A stretch of 13,773 nt of DNA from an uncultured Anaerotignum sp. (GTDB lineage: Bacteria > Bacillota > Clostridia > Lachnospirales > Anaerotignaceae): the NCBI GenBank assembly GCA_910578425.1, contig CAJTQX010000052.1, positions 1 through 13,773 of the forward strand, read 5' to 3'. A model generated the notes under the pieces. The model saw only the letters and a program-made list of their open reading frames with translations, did no database searches and was not told the DNA's origin. Shown here piece after piece: positions 1 to 7,476 of this stretch. Position 1 is the stretch's first letter. Each line of letters starts with the position of its first letter. The translations under genes and the position numbers were made by a program.

Positions 1-297
<297 letters not shown>

Positions 298-541
298 AAG
301 TTTCCGAGTGCCTTGTGACGAGGAAACTTTATAAGTAGTTTTCGCAGAAAACTACGCATACAAGCCTTCCTACTGCCACGCCCTCAGTTTGTCCTGCCAG
401 TCTTTCTCTGGCTATCCTCCGGTTTTTTCGAAACCGGCAAACTCTCGTCTTTTTCCGGCTTCCGCCGGTTGAATTGACTATGGGTTGTGTGTTCTTATCC
501 ATTGTTCAGTTTTCAAGGATCCGCTCCGCTTTCTCAGCGGC
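298..541 (-). promoter_or_regulatory. rRNA operon leader with boxA-like site and serial hairpins
   Basis: This is the transcribed stretch between the rRNA promoter and the 16S 5' end, read on the minus strand. It starts with a small hairpin (arms 526-530 and 536-540, CCGCT/AGCGG), followed at 501-516 by TTGAAAACTGAACAAT. That matches the boxA-like sequence typical of Firmicute rRNA leaders, which recruits Nus factors for antitermination. Further hairpins follow: 455-459/464-468, 419-425/431-437 (7 bp), 396-400/408-412, 335-342/348-355 (8 bp) and 297-305/322-330 (9 bp). The last abuts the 16S 5' end and may be part of a processing structure. The hairpins are read directly from the sequence; the antitermination role is inferred from family knowledge. 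Confidence 0.75.
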
Positions 542-548
542 GAAATCT

Positions 549-577
549 ATCTTATCAGATGCGATTTCGTTTGTCAA
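549..577 (-). promoter_or_regulatory. rRNA promoter
   Basis: On the minus strand a perfect -35 TTGACA (572-577) is separated by 17 nt from a -10 TAAGAT (549-554). Upstream of the -35 are T-tracts (A-tracts on the transcribed strand) at 581-587, 592-596 and 601-606, spaced about one helical turn apart, which resembles an UP element. The predicted start is near G541. It lies downstream of the tRNA-Ser(GGA) gene and drives the 16S gene. Confidence 0.88.
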
Positions 578-615
578 GCATTTTTTTGAACTTTTTGTAA
601 TTTTTTCAAAAATGC

Positions 616-704
616 CGGAGAAGGAGGGATTTGAACCCTCGCGCCGCTATTAACGACCTATCCGCTTTCCAGGCGAACCCCTTCAACCACTTGGGTACTT
701 CTCC
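616..704 (-). tRNA. tRNA-Ser (anticodon GGA)
   Basis: This is a class II tRNA of 89 nt on the minus strand. The acceptor arms GGAGAAG (698-704) and CTTCTCC (617-623) pair fully. The T-loop word GGTTCAAATCC and the long variable arm are typical of serine tRNA. The anticodon loop CTGGAAA (666-672) gives anticodon GGA, which reads UCC and UCU. The 3' end is not followed by CCA but by GCA, so the tail would have to be added by nucleotidyltransferase. It lies between tRNA-Ser(UGA) and the rRNA promoter. Confidence 0.97.
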
Positions 705-742
705 AGATGCTCTCAGTTCAATGCAATGCTTATTTAATTATA

Positions 743-828
743 CGGAGAGAGTGGGATTCGAACCCACGGCCCCTTTCGGAGTCACTGGTTTTCAAGACCA
801 GCTCCTTAAACCACTCGGACACCTCTCC
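743..828 (-). tRNA. tRNA-Ser (anticodon UGA)
   Basis: This is a class II tRNA of 86 nt on the minus strand. Acceptor GGAGAGG (822-828) pairs with TCTCTCC (744-750) with one G-U pair. The T arm carries GGGTTCGAATCCC, and a long variable arm with GACTCCGAAAGGGGCC is present. The loop CTTGAAA (790-796) gives anticodon TGA, which reads UCA and other UCN codons. No CCA is encoded after the discriminator G. It is 38 nt upstream of tRNA-Ser(GGA) and the two are probably cotranscribed. Confidence 0.97.
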
Positions 829-858
829 ATGAAACAGTTCCTCGCAAAGTGCCTCACT

Positions 859-887
859 ATTATATCGGATGCTTTCCGGCTTGTCAA
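859..887 (-). promoter_or_regulatory. tRNA-Ser pair promoter, proximal (P2)
   Basis: Perfect consensus TTGACA (882-887), 17-nt spacer and TATAAT (859-864) on the minus strand, 31 nt before the 5' end of tRNA-Ser(UGA). The stretch GCATCCGATATAATAG around the -10 differs from the corresponding rRNA promoter stretch GCATCTGATAAGATAG at only three positions, which suggests the two promoters are related. Confidence 0.88.
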
Positions 888-941
888 GGCTTTTTCGCTT
901 TTTTGTTCCTGTGCCATTTCTGATGTTCAGCGGCGAAATTA

Positions 942-970
942 ACTATATCTCAAAATCTTCTCTCTGTCAA
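942..970 (-). promoter_or_regulatory. tRNA-Ser pair promoter, distal (P1)
   Basis: TTGACA (965-970), 17-nt spacer and TATAGT (942-947) on the minus strand. Upstream T-tracts at 974-980, 983-989 and 995-1001 form phased A-tracts on the template-paired strand, resembling an UP element. Directly downstream, 3 nt past the -10, is ATTTCGCCGCTGA (927-939). The same 13 nt sit at the same offset from the rRNA promoter -10 (534-546). Confidence 0.8.
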
Positions 971-1123
971 CCCTTTTTTTCATTTTTTTGCATATTTTTT
1001 TCAATTCAGCCATTTTATACCTGTTTCCTGCGTAAAATCTATCTTCCTCATCCTTTATCTTTCCCTGTACAGGCAGAAGATATCCTCGTTTTTTATCTCC
1101 TCCTGCAAATATATTTCTTTATC
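971..1123. other. Gene-free AT-rich stretch upstream of the tRNA promoters
   Basis: Apart from the phased A/T-tracts at 974-1001 and a 10-bp perfect palindrome CCTGTACAGG (1064-1073), I see no gene or RNA here. No hairpin with a U-tract follows the stop codon of the membrane protein gene at 1124, so transcription of that gene may run on toward the tRNA genes. Confidence 0.5.
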
Positions 1124-1711
1124 TCAGCAAAAAGCCATTCCTATTCTATACACAATAAAAACCAGCCACACGCCGACGCATACTGCCCCCAGCCCTGTGG
1201 TTAAAACATCTGCTGGTTCTATCCTTCTTGCCGCCACAAACTGCTCCGGCTTTTTTTCATTCACATAAATCCGATAACGTTCCCCCTCCACAAAAACATT
1301 CCTGTATTTTTCCACATTGCACGACTGCGAAAGCCCCCTGTACTTCTTCCCCCCTGCCTCATATTCAAAAAAGGCAGGTAAGCCCAGCACAGGCTGGAAC
1401 CGTATGAATGTTCCGTCTGTTTCCATTTTGCACGCACGCAAAGTCCGGATATTGGAAATGCCTCCGTACAGCATCACCAGCCCCAGTCCCGCCAGATAAG
1501 TCAGTACGTCCAGCAGATTTTCTTCCCCATGTGTCAGAATACAAAGCAAAATCAGAAAAACGCCCCAGCCGATAAAAAACAATGATAGAGAAAAAAGCCT
1601 GATTTTCCATTCTCTGCGGCGTATTTCCCTTTTTAATCGGTCATACTTTCCTGTCTGCCACAATATCGCAATGCCAAGCACAAAATCAGAAATTCCAAGC
1701 ACAATCCCCAT
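1124..1711 (-). CDS. DUF3592-like integral membrane protein
   Basis: A 195-residue protein of unknown function. Hydrophobic segments lie at about 3-19, 38-60, 65-84 and 166-190. Between the third and fourth is a soluble segment of about 80 residues that reads FFEYEAGGKKYRGLSQS, then GERYRIYVNEKKPEQF. This pattern (a Y-x-GKxY strand, then a vGexxxIYvnpkkPe strand) is what DUF3592 domains look like, so the assignment is by pattern and not certain. A GGAGGG ribosome site at 1720-1725 fits the chosen ATG at 1709-1711. A weak promoter may lie at 1776-1805. The gene is monocistronic, co-oriented with the rRNA and tRNA genes downstream and the rubredoxin gene upstream, but separated from the latter by a terminator. 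Context gives no clue to its role. Confidence 0.75.
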   Translation of the reverse strand: MGIVLGISDFVLGIAILWQTGKYDRLKREIRRREWKIRLFSLSLFFIGWGVFLILLCILTHGEENLLDVLTYLAGLGLVMLYGGISNIRTLRACKMETDGTFIRFQPVLGLPAFFEYEAGGKKYRGLSQSCNVEKYRNVFVEGERYRIYVNEKKPEQFVAARRIEPADVLTTGLGAVCVGVWLVFIVYRIGMAFC

Positions 1712-1775
1712 ACCCTTCGCCCTCCATACACTTTTGCCGCTCTCCCTTATGCCTCACATAATATTGCTCTGAATC

Positions 1776-1805
1776 ATTGTACCATAGAATCTGAAAAAAA
1801 TCTAA
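1776..1805 (-). promoter_or_regulatory. Possible promoter of the DUF3592-like gene
   Basis: A good -10 TACAAT (1776-1781) on the minus strand, preceded by TGG. The best -35 is the poor match TTAGAT (1800-1805) at 18 nt. Its position just after the terminator at 1815-1870 and before the ATG at 1711 makes it plausible. Confidence 0.4.
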
Positions 1806-1814
1806 CCTGCGCCG

Positions 1815-1870
1815 AAAAAAAGAAGTCCTGTGCCTCCCGTTGTTCGCAGAGCTCACAGAACTTCTTTTTT
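1815..1870. terminator. Terminator after the rubredoxin gene (symmetrical)
   Basis: Arms at 1815-1832 (A-tract, AGAAGT, CTGTG) and 1854-1870 (CACAG, ACTTCT, T-tract) form a stem of about 14 pairs with one mismatch and a 21-nt loop. A-tract and T-tract flank it, so it could work on either strand. It begins at the rubredoxin stop codon and would end the pdp-deoB-rubredoxin transcript. Confidence 0.75.
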
Positions 1871-2052
1871 TACGCCTTTATCGTTGTCGTTTCCTCATAA
1901 AGCGCGAATGCCTCTCTTCCCAATCCGCAGAGCGGACAGGCATAATCCTCCGGCAGGTCCTTCCATTCCGTCATCTCAGGAATCCCATGGTCCGGCTCGC
2001 CCTTCGCTTCATCGTAAATATAATCACAGACGCTGCATTTGTATTTTTTCAT
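1870..2052 (-). CDS. Rubredoxin
   Basis: A 60-residue one-iron electron carrier of the cytoplasm. The two iron-binding CxxC knuckles are visible: KCSVCDY at residues 5-11 (Cys6, Cys9) and CPLCG at 39-43 (Cys39, Cys42). The family words DEAKGEPDHGIP and WKDLPEDYACPLCG lie between them. The C-terminal tail GREAFALYEE resembles the rubredoxin domain of rubrerythrins more than free rubredoxins, but no ferritin-like domain precedes it. The start is the second of two adjacent ATG codons, 7 nt after AAGGAG. The first ATG, or a longer frame reaching 2100, would fit the ribosome site less well. It lies 58 nt downstream of deoB with no terminator between, so it is probably cotranscribed. In anaerobes rubredoxin usually serves peroxide or superoxide reduction; its partner is not in this window. 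Confidence 0.93.
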   Translation of the reverse strand: MKKYKCSVCDYIYDEAKGEPDHGIPEMTEWKDLPEDYACPLCGLGREAFALYEETTTIKA

Positions 2053-2110
2053 CATACCGCTCCTTTCTTCACAGGGGCAGTATAGCCAAAATACCAGCAC
2101 GTTATGCCTG

Positions 2111-3292
2111 TTACAATAAAATATCTTTCAAAAAGCTCTCCGCGTCAAACGCCGCGCCAAGCCCCAGATAATCCGAAACCGTCTGCCCCAGATCCGCAAA
2201 CGTTTTTCTTACGCCCAAATCTACGCCTGGACGCACCTTCCTGCCATAGACCAGCAGAGGAACATATTCCCGCGAGTGGTCTGTGCTGGGCGTTGTCGGG
2301 TCGCAGCCATGATCGGCGGTAATAAAAAGAATATCGTCCTCTTTCATTTCCGCCATGATTTTCGGCAGTTTGGCGTCAAAATACTCCAGCGCACCGGCAT
2401 AACCCTCCACATCGTTGCGATGCCCATAAATCATATCCGTATCTACAAGATTCGTAAACAATATGCCTTCAAATTCTTCCTTTGCATACTGTATTGTCTT
2501 TTCAATTCCGTCATTATTGTTTGTCGTATGGTCTGTACGCGTCATACCGCGGTGCTCAAAGATATCCTCAATCTTGCCCACCGCCGTTACATTCATGCCT
2601 TTTTCCTTCGCCAGATCCAGTATTGTTGTCCCCGTCGGCTCCAGAGAAAAGTCTTTCCTGTTTTTTGTACGGGTAAACGCACCGTTTTTCTCTCCGGTAA
2701 ACGGGCGCGCAATCACCCTTGCTACACCATGTTCGCCCGTCAGTATCTTCCTTGCGATTTCGCAGATTTCATACAGCCTCGGTACGGAAATCACATCCTC
2801 ATGCGCGGCAATCTGGAATACACTGTCTGCAGAAGTATACACAATCGGGTATCCCGTTTTGACGTGCTCCTCCCCCAACACGTTGATAATCTCCGTACCG
2901 GAAGCCGCATAATTCCCCAGCGTTTTCGTGCCAATTGCCGCTTCAAAAGCATCCATCACCTCTTTGGGGAACCCATTTTCCGTATAGGTCGGAAACGGCT
3001 TTTCCGTAATCACACCTGCCATTTCCCAGTGTCCGGTTGTGGTATCCTTTCCAATAGACTTTTCCGCCATCTTGCAGAATGCCCCTTTCGGCGAATCCAC
3101 CTTGCCGAGCAGTGCAATGTCCTCCCCCTGAATATTGCCCAGCCCCAGCGCGCACATATGCTTCAGCTCTGTCTGCGGTCTTGCCTTTTTGATATTTACA
3201 AGCGTATTGCTGCCAACATCCCCAAAATCCGCCGCATCCGGCAGTTCTCCGATCCCCACGCTGTCCAGCACGATAATAATTGCCCGTTTCAT
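2111..3292 (-). CDS. deoB: Phosphopentomutase DeoB
   Basis: This enzyme interconverts (deoxy)ribose-1-phosphate and (deoxy)ribose-5-phosphate, linking nucleoside phosphorolysis to central carbon metabolism. The 393-residue length is normal. It belongs to the alkaline phosphatase superfamily, with metal sites at Asp10 (IVLDSVGIGELPDA), NLVDTDMIYGHRNDVEGY (281-298), ADHGCDP (326-332) and TDHSREY (337-343). The GKDTTTGHWE segment (81-90) carries the phosphorylated threonine. A cap domain lies at roughly 100-220. The start chosen is the ATG at 3290-3292, preceded by AGAAAGGATG; a longer TTG-initiated frame would have seven extra residues. Its start lies 4 nt after the pdp stop, so the two are translationally coupled and supply consecutive pathway steps. 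No deoC, deoD or deoR is present nearby. Confidence 0.97.
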   Translation of the reverse strand: MKRAIIIVLDSVGIGELPDAADFGDVGSNTLVNIKKARPQTELKHMCALGLGNIQGEDIALLGKVDSPKGAFCKMAEKSIGKDTTTGHWEMAGVITEKPFPTYTENGFPKEVMDAFEAAIGTKTLGNYAASGTEIINVLGEEHVKTGYPIVYTSADSVFQIAAHEDVISVPRLYEICEIARKILTGEHGVARVIARPFTGEKNGAFTRTKNRKDFSLEPTGTTILDLAKEKGMNVTAVGKIEDIFEHRGMTRTDHTTNNNDGIEKTIQYAKEEFEGILFTNLVDTDMIYGHRNDVEGYAGALEYFDAKLPKIMAEMKEDDILFITADHGCDPTTPSTDHSREYVPLLVYGRKVRPGVDLGVRKTFADLGQTVSDYLGLGAAFDAESFLKDILL

Positions 3293-3296
3293 ACAA

Positions 3297-4610
3297 TCAT
3301 CCTTTCTCACCAATCACCTTCAACACCAGCGGCGGAATTTCCGCTTTTTCCTTTCCAATGAAAACGGCCTGCCGCAGGAACGCCGCTGCTCCGCCACATT
3401 TTTCCTCTGCCGCACTGTAAACCACAGCCAGCGGCTCTCCCTTCCGCACAGCATCGCCCAGCCTTTTTTTCATCACAATTCCCGCGCCAAAGTCCAGCGG
3501 CTGTTCCTTGAATATTCTGCCCGCGCCCGTTTCCTGTGCCGCGCGCCCGATTAACGCTGTATCCATATGGGTCACATAGCCGTCCTGCTCCGCCAATACC
3601 TCCATGCGGATTGGCGACAGCGGCAAAATACTCCTGTCTGTAATCACACGAACATCCCCGCCCTGCTGGCGCAGAAGTTCCTCAAACTTCGCAAGTCCTT
3701 TGCCGTTGCGAATCTGTTCCAGCAGCAGCTCCCGTCCTTCGCCAACGCTTTTTGCCCTGCCCGCCAAAAGCAGCATATGCGCGCCCAGCGTCAGGGATAC
3801 CTCCAGCAGGTCGCCTCCTGCCCTGCCTTCCAGAATGTCAATCGCCTCCATCACTTCAAGGCTGTTGCCGATATTCATGCCAAGCGGCTGGTCCATGCCG
3901 CTGATGACCGCCGTCACCTTTCTGCCAACCCGCTCACCCATTTCCGCCATCATCTGCGCCAGCCGTTCCGCGCTTTCCAAATCCCGCATAAATGCTCCGC
4001 TGCCGCATTTTACGTCCAGCACAATGCCATCTGCGCCCGCGGCGATTTTTTTAGACATAATGCTTGCCGCAATCAGCGGAATGCTGTCCACTGTACCCGT
4101 TACGTCCCGCAGGGCATACAGCTTTTTGTCCGCGGGAGTAAGGCTGCCGGTCTGGCTCATCAGTACAATGCCGCTTGCTTTGGCGAACCGTATTGCTTCT
4201 TCCTCTGTTACGTCCACACGGAAACCGGGGATAGATTCCAGCTTGTCAATTGTCCCGCCGGAAAAGCCCAGCCCGCGCCCGCTCATTTTCACCACCGGCA
4301 CGCCGACAGACGCCACCAGCGGCGCAAGCACCAGCGTTGTCGTATCGCCCACGCCGCCTGTGCTGTGCTTATCCGCCTTAAAGCCTGCAACGTCGGAAAG
4401 GTCAAACATACTTCCCGATCGTGCCATTTCCATCGTCAGGCACGCCGTTTCTTCCGCGTCCATTCCCTTAAAAAACACTGCCATCAGGAACGCCGCAACC
4501 TGATAATCCGGCAGCGAACCGTCCGTTACGCCTTTTACAAAAAAAGCGGTTTCCTCCGGCGTAAGCCTTCCGCCGTCCCTTTTTTGCAATATCATATCCA
4601 CAAAATTCAT
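3297..4610 (-). CDS. pdp: Pyrimidine-nucleoside (thymidine) phosphorylase
   Basis: It catalyses phosphorolysis of thymidine, deoxyuridine and, in the Firmicute Pdp type, uridine, to free base and (deoxy)ribose-1-phosphate. The 437-residue length fits the family. The N-terminal helical domain is followed by the phosphate site DKHSTGGVGDTT (80-91) and the signature KMSGRGLGFSGGTIDKLES (108-126). Base-binding residues are Arg168 (YALRDV), Ser183 and Lys187 (AASIMSKK). A C-terminal PYNP-type domain starts at about 345. Two ATG codons lie close together: AAGGGG is 7 nt before the ATG at 4608-4610 but only 1-2 nt before the one at 4614-4616, so I chose the inner one; the longer form adds MT. Functionally paired with deoB, whose ATG begins 4 nt downstream. 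deoA is an alternative name; which pyrimidines it accepts cannot be told here. Confidence 0.97.
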   Translation of the reverse strand: MNFVDMILQKRDGGRLTPEETAFFVKGVTDGSLPDYQVAAFLMAVFFKGMDAEETACLTMEMARSGSMFDLSDVAGFKADKHSTGGVGDTTTLVLAPLVASVGVPVVKMSGRGLGFSGGTIDKLESIPGFRVDVTEEEAIRFAKASGIVLMSQTGSLTPADKKLYALRDVTGTVDSIPLIAASIMSKKIAAGADGIVLDVKCGSGAFMRDLESAERLAQMMAEMGERVGRKVTAVISGMDQPLGMNIGNSLEVMEAIDILEGRAGGDLLEVSLTLGAHMLLLAGRAKSVGEGRELLLEQIRNGKGLAKFEELLRQQGGDVRVITDRSILPLSPIRMEVLAEQDGYVTHMDTALIGRAAQETGAGRIFKEQPLDFGAGIVMKKRLGDAVRKGEPLAVVYSAAEEKCGGAAAFLRQAVFIGKEKAEIPPLVLKVIGEKG

Positions 4611-4664
4611 CGTCATTCCCCTTTCAGGAGCAGCCGCCTCTAACCTTTTCCATATGTTTTTATC

Positions 4665-4693
4665 AGTTTACCACATTTTCAGAAAAATTTCGA
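4665..4693 (-). promoter_or_regulatory. Candidate promoter of the pdp-deoB-rubredoxin operon
   Basis: On the minus strand a TAAACT (4665-4670) is preceded, at 17 nt, by TCGAAA (4688-4693). Both are imperfect but the spacing and the position 55 nt upstream of the pdp start fit. No DeoR-type operator or CRE-like palindrome could be recognised beside it. Confidence 0.45.
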
Positions 4694-4792
4694 TAGACAG
4701 ATAAAAAAACTGCCGCTCTATTCAAAAATCGCAGTCAGACAGAAGCTTTTTTCAGAAATAAAAATAGAATAATAACCAGAGGCGAAACAGTA

Positions 4793-4822
4793 TTGACACA
4801 AAAATACCAGAAAAGGTATAAT
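4793..4822 (+). promoter_or_regulatory. Promoter of the hybrid kinase operon
   Basis: Perfect hexamers TTGACA (4793-4798) and TATAAT (4817-4822) with an 18-nt spacer. The predicted start near 4829 leaves a leader of about 70 nt without obvious structure. The ribosome site before the ATG at 4900 is weak (AGGATAGG, 4886-4893), so strong transcription may be paired with modest translation. Confidence 0.8.
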
Positions 4823-4899
4823 GTTCTTAAATTTGGAATTTATCAGGACATAACAAAAAACTCAACAAAAACCGGAATAGAAACAGGATAGGGATCAGC

Positions 4900-7476
4900 A
4901 TGAATAAGAAGTTGAAAAAAGGCAGAATAGATAAAGGGATTTCTTTGCTTCTTTCAATCATATTAGTTTTTTCCGTACTGGGGGCGGTCGTCTTTTCAGT
5001 TTCACGGAAAATTACAAAGGAGATGTCCGAATCAGCAGTCCAGAACCTGAGCGAAAGCCTTGACCTGATAAAGGGTACGCTGGAAGCAATCCTTCAGAAA
5101 GAAGCGGAATTTCAGCTGCTGATCGCGCAGGAAATTGCAGCAAAGGAAGACCCGAAGGAATTTATACGCTCTTACAACAGAAACCGGACAATGGTAAAGC
5201 TCTCGCTTATTATGGAAGGAGAAACGGAAGGTATTTCCAATACGGGTGATGTTTTCACAGAAGAAGAACTGGATTTTTCCGCAGGAGAAATGGTAGATGA
5301 GCTTCCGATTTCCAAATCATATCTGAATTATATGGGAACCTGGGCGTACAGCATGAAATGCCCTGTCGAACGGGACGGACAGCGAATTGCATGGCTTTAT
5401 GTGGAATATATTTATGATTCCTTTGAAAAATCACTGCCGGAAGGATTTTATAACGGCAGAGCAATGCTCTACATTATGGATGCGCACAGCGAGCGTTTTG
5501 TGCTGAAGCCAAAAGGCGCGGGCGAACGCGATGCAGGACATCTCAATTTGGAGGATTTTTACTACGCAAACAAAATCATGGAGGAAAATATTCGGGCAGA
5601 AGTCTCTTCATGTGTGAAAAACAGCCAGAATATACTGTTTTATCATGATATCCGCAGTGTAAATTCGCTGACTTATATGTGGGCTGTCAACGGCGGCTCT
5701 GTCTATCTGGTCGGCTATGTACCACTGGAAGCCATCCAGCAGGAAAGCCGGACGGTCAACCAGAATATCTTTATTGTTGTATTTGTTATGCTGGGGGCAT
5801 TCTTCCTCTGCTGCATACTGTATTTTTTCAGCCAGAAGGAACAGAACAGAATCCGAAAGGAACGCGAGGCGGAACGTGAAATCCATAACCGCCAGCTTGC
5901 GGAGGCGTTGCAGGCGGCACAGCTTGCAAACAACTCCAAAACAATGTTCCTCTCCAATATGTCCCACGATATCCGCACACCGATGAACGCTGTGCTGGGC
6001 TTTACGACACTGCTTGCCAAAGATGCGGAAAATCCTGAGAAGGTACGGGAATATACGAAAAAAATCACCGCGTCGGGTCAGCACCTGCTGAGTCTGATCA
6101 ATGATATTTTGGATGTATCCAAAATCGAAAGCGGAAAAGTCGTGCTTTCTGTTGAGGAATTTACACTGAATGATTTGGTATCCTCTGTAGACGCGATTAT
6201 CCGCCCGATGGCACAGGCAAAAAAACAGAAATTCCATGTAGATGTGATGGGCGTACACCACGAGTATCTTTTGGGTGACGAAACACGCATCAACCAGATT
6301 TTGATCAACCTGCTTTCCAATGCGGTAAAATATACGCAGGAAGGCGGCAGTATATGGTTCCGCATTATCGGGCTGAAACAGCGTTCCAGCCAGTATGAGC
6401 ATATCCAGATAGAAGTCGAGGACAATGGCTACGGCATGACACCGGAATATCTGGAAACAATATTCGATGCGTTTACCCGCGCGGAAAACAGCACAACAAA
6501 CAAAGTGCAGGGTACCGGGCTTGGTATGGCAATTACAAAAAATATCGTTGAACTGATGGGCGGCACGATAGATGTTACCAGCGAAATCGACAAGGGCAGC
6601 CTGTTCCGTGTAGAATTGGAATTCCGCATTCCCGAAGGGCGAAAGGCTCTGGAATTCTGGCAGAAAAGCGGCATTTCCCGCGTACTGATCTCAGATCCAG
6701 ATGCAGCACTGCGTGAAAATATCCGTTTGATGATGGAAGAAAGCGGTGTTTCAGCCGATACGGCAGCCAGTGCGGAGGAAGCCCTTCTTCTGTTAAAGGA
6801 ATCACCGAAAAAATATTCTCTGGTGCTCTTTGGCTGGAATATCTCGGATATTGGTGCAGCCGAAGCCGCAAAGCGTCTGCGGAACGCGCTGCCGGATACA
6901 TCGCCGCTGCTGTTCCTTACGGCCTATGACACAGAAGGCATAGAGGACGCACTCCGGCTCACAAATACAGGCATAATAATGAAACCGTTTTTCGTTTCCG
7001 CACTTCAGGAAAAGCTGCTGGAAATGCAGGAAGGACAGATCAAAGCCGGATACACAGAAAATGCAGAAGAAAAAGGTCTGAATGGTCTGCGGTTCCTTGC
7101 GGCGGAGGATAACGAAATCAATGCGGAAATCCTGACGGAAATCCTCTCCATCGAAGGCGCGTACTGCGAAATCGTCGAAAACGGACAAATTGCCGTAGAA
7201 CGCTTCACGCAAGCCGCAGAGGGTGAATTTGATGCAATATTGATGGATGTGCAGATGCCGGTTATGAACGGATATGACGCGACAAGGGCGATCCGTGCCC
7301 TGCCCCGCAGGGATGCGGCAGAAATCCCTATCATCGCAATGACGGCAAATGCTTTTGCAGAAGATGAAAAGGAAGCTCTGTCGGCAGGCATGAATATCCA
7401 TCTTTCCAAGCCAATTGATGTGGAGCTTTTGAAGAAGGTTGTAAAGGATATCGTACAAAGAAGGGAATTGTCATGA
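4900..7476 (+). CDS. Membrane hybrid sensor histidine kinase with two receiver domains
   Basis: An 858-residue inner-membrane signalling protein. Helices at about 14-36 and 289-311 bracket an extracytoplasmic sensor region of about 250 residues, probably Cache-like (inferred from size and from words such as GRAMLYIMDAHSERF). A short coiled coil (312-345) leads to HisKA with the phosphorylated His356 in MSHDIRTPMNAVLGF. The ATPase domain follows: N-box with Asn470/Asn474, G1 DNGYGM (508-513), G2 GTGLGM (538-543). A first receiver-like domain (about 592-710) has Gly645 where the phospho-acceptor Asp should be (LVLFGW), although Asp599, Thr674 and Lys695 remain. The second receiver (about 730-855) is intact: Glu736/Asp737, Asp783 in LMDVQMP, Thr815, Lys837. 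There is no HPt or DNA-binding output. The stop overlaps the lipoprotein start by 4 nt, which suggests a joint sensing task. Confidence 0.95.
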   Translation: MNKKLKKGRIDKGISLLLSIILVFSVLGAVVFSVSRKITKEMSESAVQNLSESLDLIKGTLEAILQKEAEFQLLIAQEIAAKEDPKEFIRSYNRNRTMVKLSLIMEGETEGISNTGDVFTEEELDFSAGEMVDELPISKSYLNYMGTWAYSMKCPVERDGQRIAWLYVEYIYDSFEKSLPEGFYNGRAMLYIMDAHSERFVLKPKGAGERDAGHLNLEDFYYANKIMEENIRAEVSSCVKNSQNILFYHDIRSVNSLTYMWAVNGGSVYLVGYVPLEAIQQESRTVNQNIFIVVFVMLGAFFLCCILYFFSQKEQNRIRKEREAEREIHNRQLAEALQAAQLANNSKTMFLSNMSHDIRTPMNAVLGFTTLLAKDAENPEKVREYTKKITASGQHLLSLINDILDVSKIESGKVVLSVEEFTLNDLVSSVDAIIRPMAQAKKQKFHVDVMGVHHEYLLGDETRINQILINLLSNAVKYTQEGGSIWFRIIGLKQRSSQYEHIQIEVEDNGYGMTPEYLETIFDAFTRAENSTTNKVQGTGLGMAITKNIVELMGGTIDVTSEIDKGSLFRVELEFRIPEGRKALEFWQKSGISRVLISDPDAALRENIRLMMEESGVSADTAASAEEALLLLKESPKKYSLVLFGWNISDIGAAEAAKRLRNALPDTSPLLFLTAYDTEGIEDALRLTNTGIIMKPFFVSALQEKLLEMQEGQIKAGYTENAEEKGLNGLRFLAAEDNEINAEILTEILSIEGAYCEIVENGQIAVERFTQAAEGEFDAILMDVQMPVMNGYDATRAIRALPRRDAAEIPIIAMTANAFAEDEKEALSAGMNIHLSKPIDVELLKKVVKDIVQRRELS

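Noticed and set aside
578..615. Terminator between tRNA-Ser(GGA) and the rRNA promoter
   Set aside because: The dyad is almost only A-T pairs with bulges and is followed by TTGACA rather than a U-tract; it is better explained as the A-tract UP-like region.
1095..1110. AGGAGG-like site on the minus strand after the DUF3592-like gene
   Set aside because: No start codon at suitable distance and no following frame; probably chance.
869..1204. Open frame on the plus strand upstream of the tRNA genes
   Set aside because: It covers the tRNA promoters and T-rich tracts, giving a Phe-rich translation typical of non-coding AT-rich sequence.
2276..3361. Long open frame on the plus strand across deoB
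   Set aside because: It is antisense to a complete, motif-bearing deoB; its translation is low-complexity in Arg, Cys and His and has no ribosome site or domain pattern.
3567..4643. Long open frame on the plus strand across pdp
   Set aside because: It is a shadow of the pdp codon pattern on the opposite strand; the translation is rich in His, Arg and Gln and unlike any protein family I know.
5608..6402. Open frame on the minus strand within the kinase gene
   Set aside because: It lies wholly inside the coding sequence of the kinase, across its HisKA and ATPase regions, with no promoter or ribosome site.
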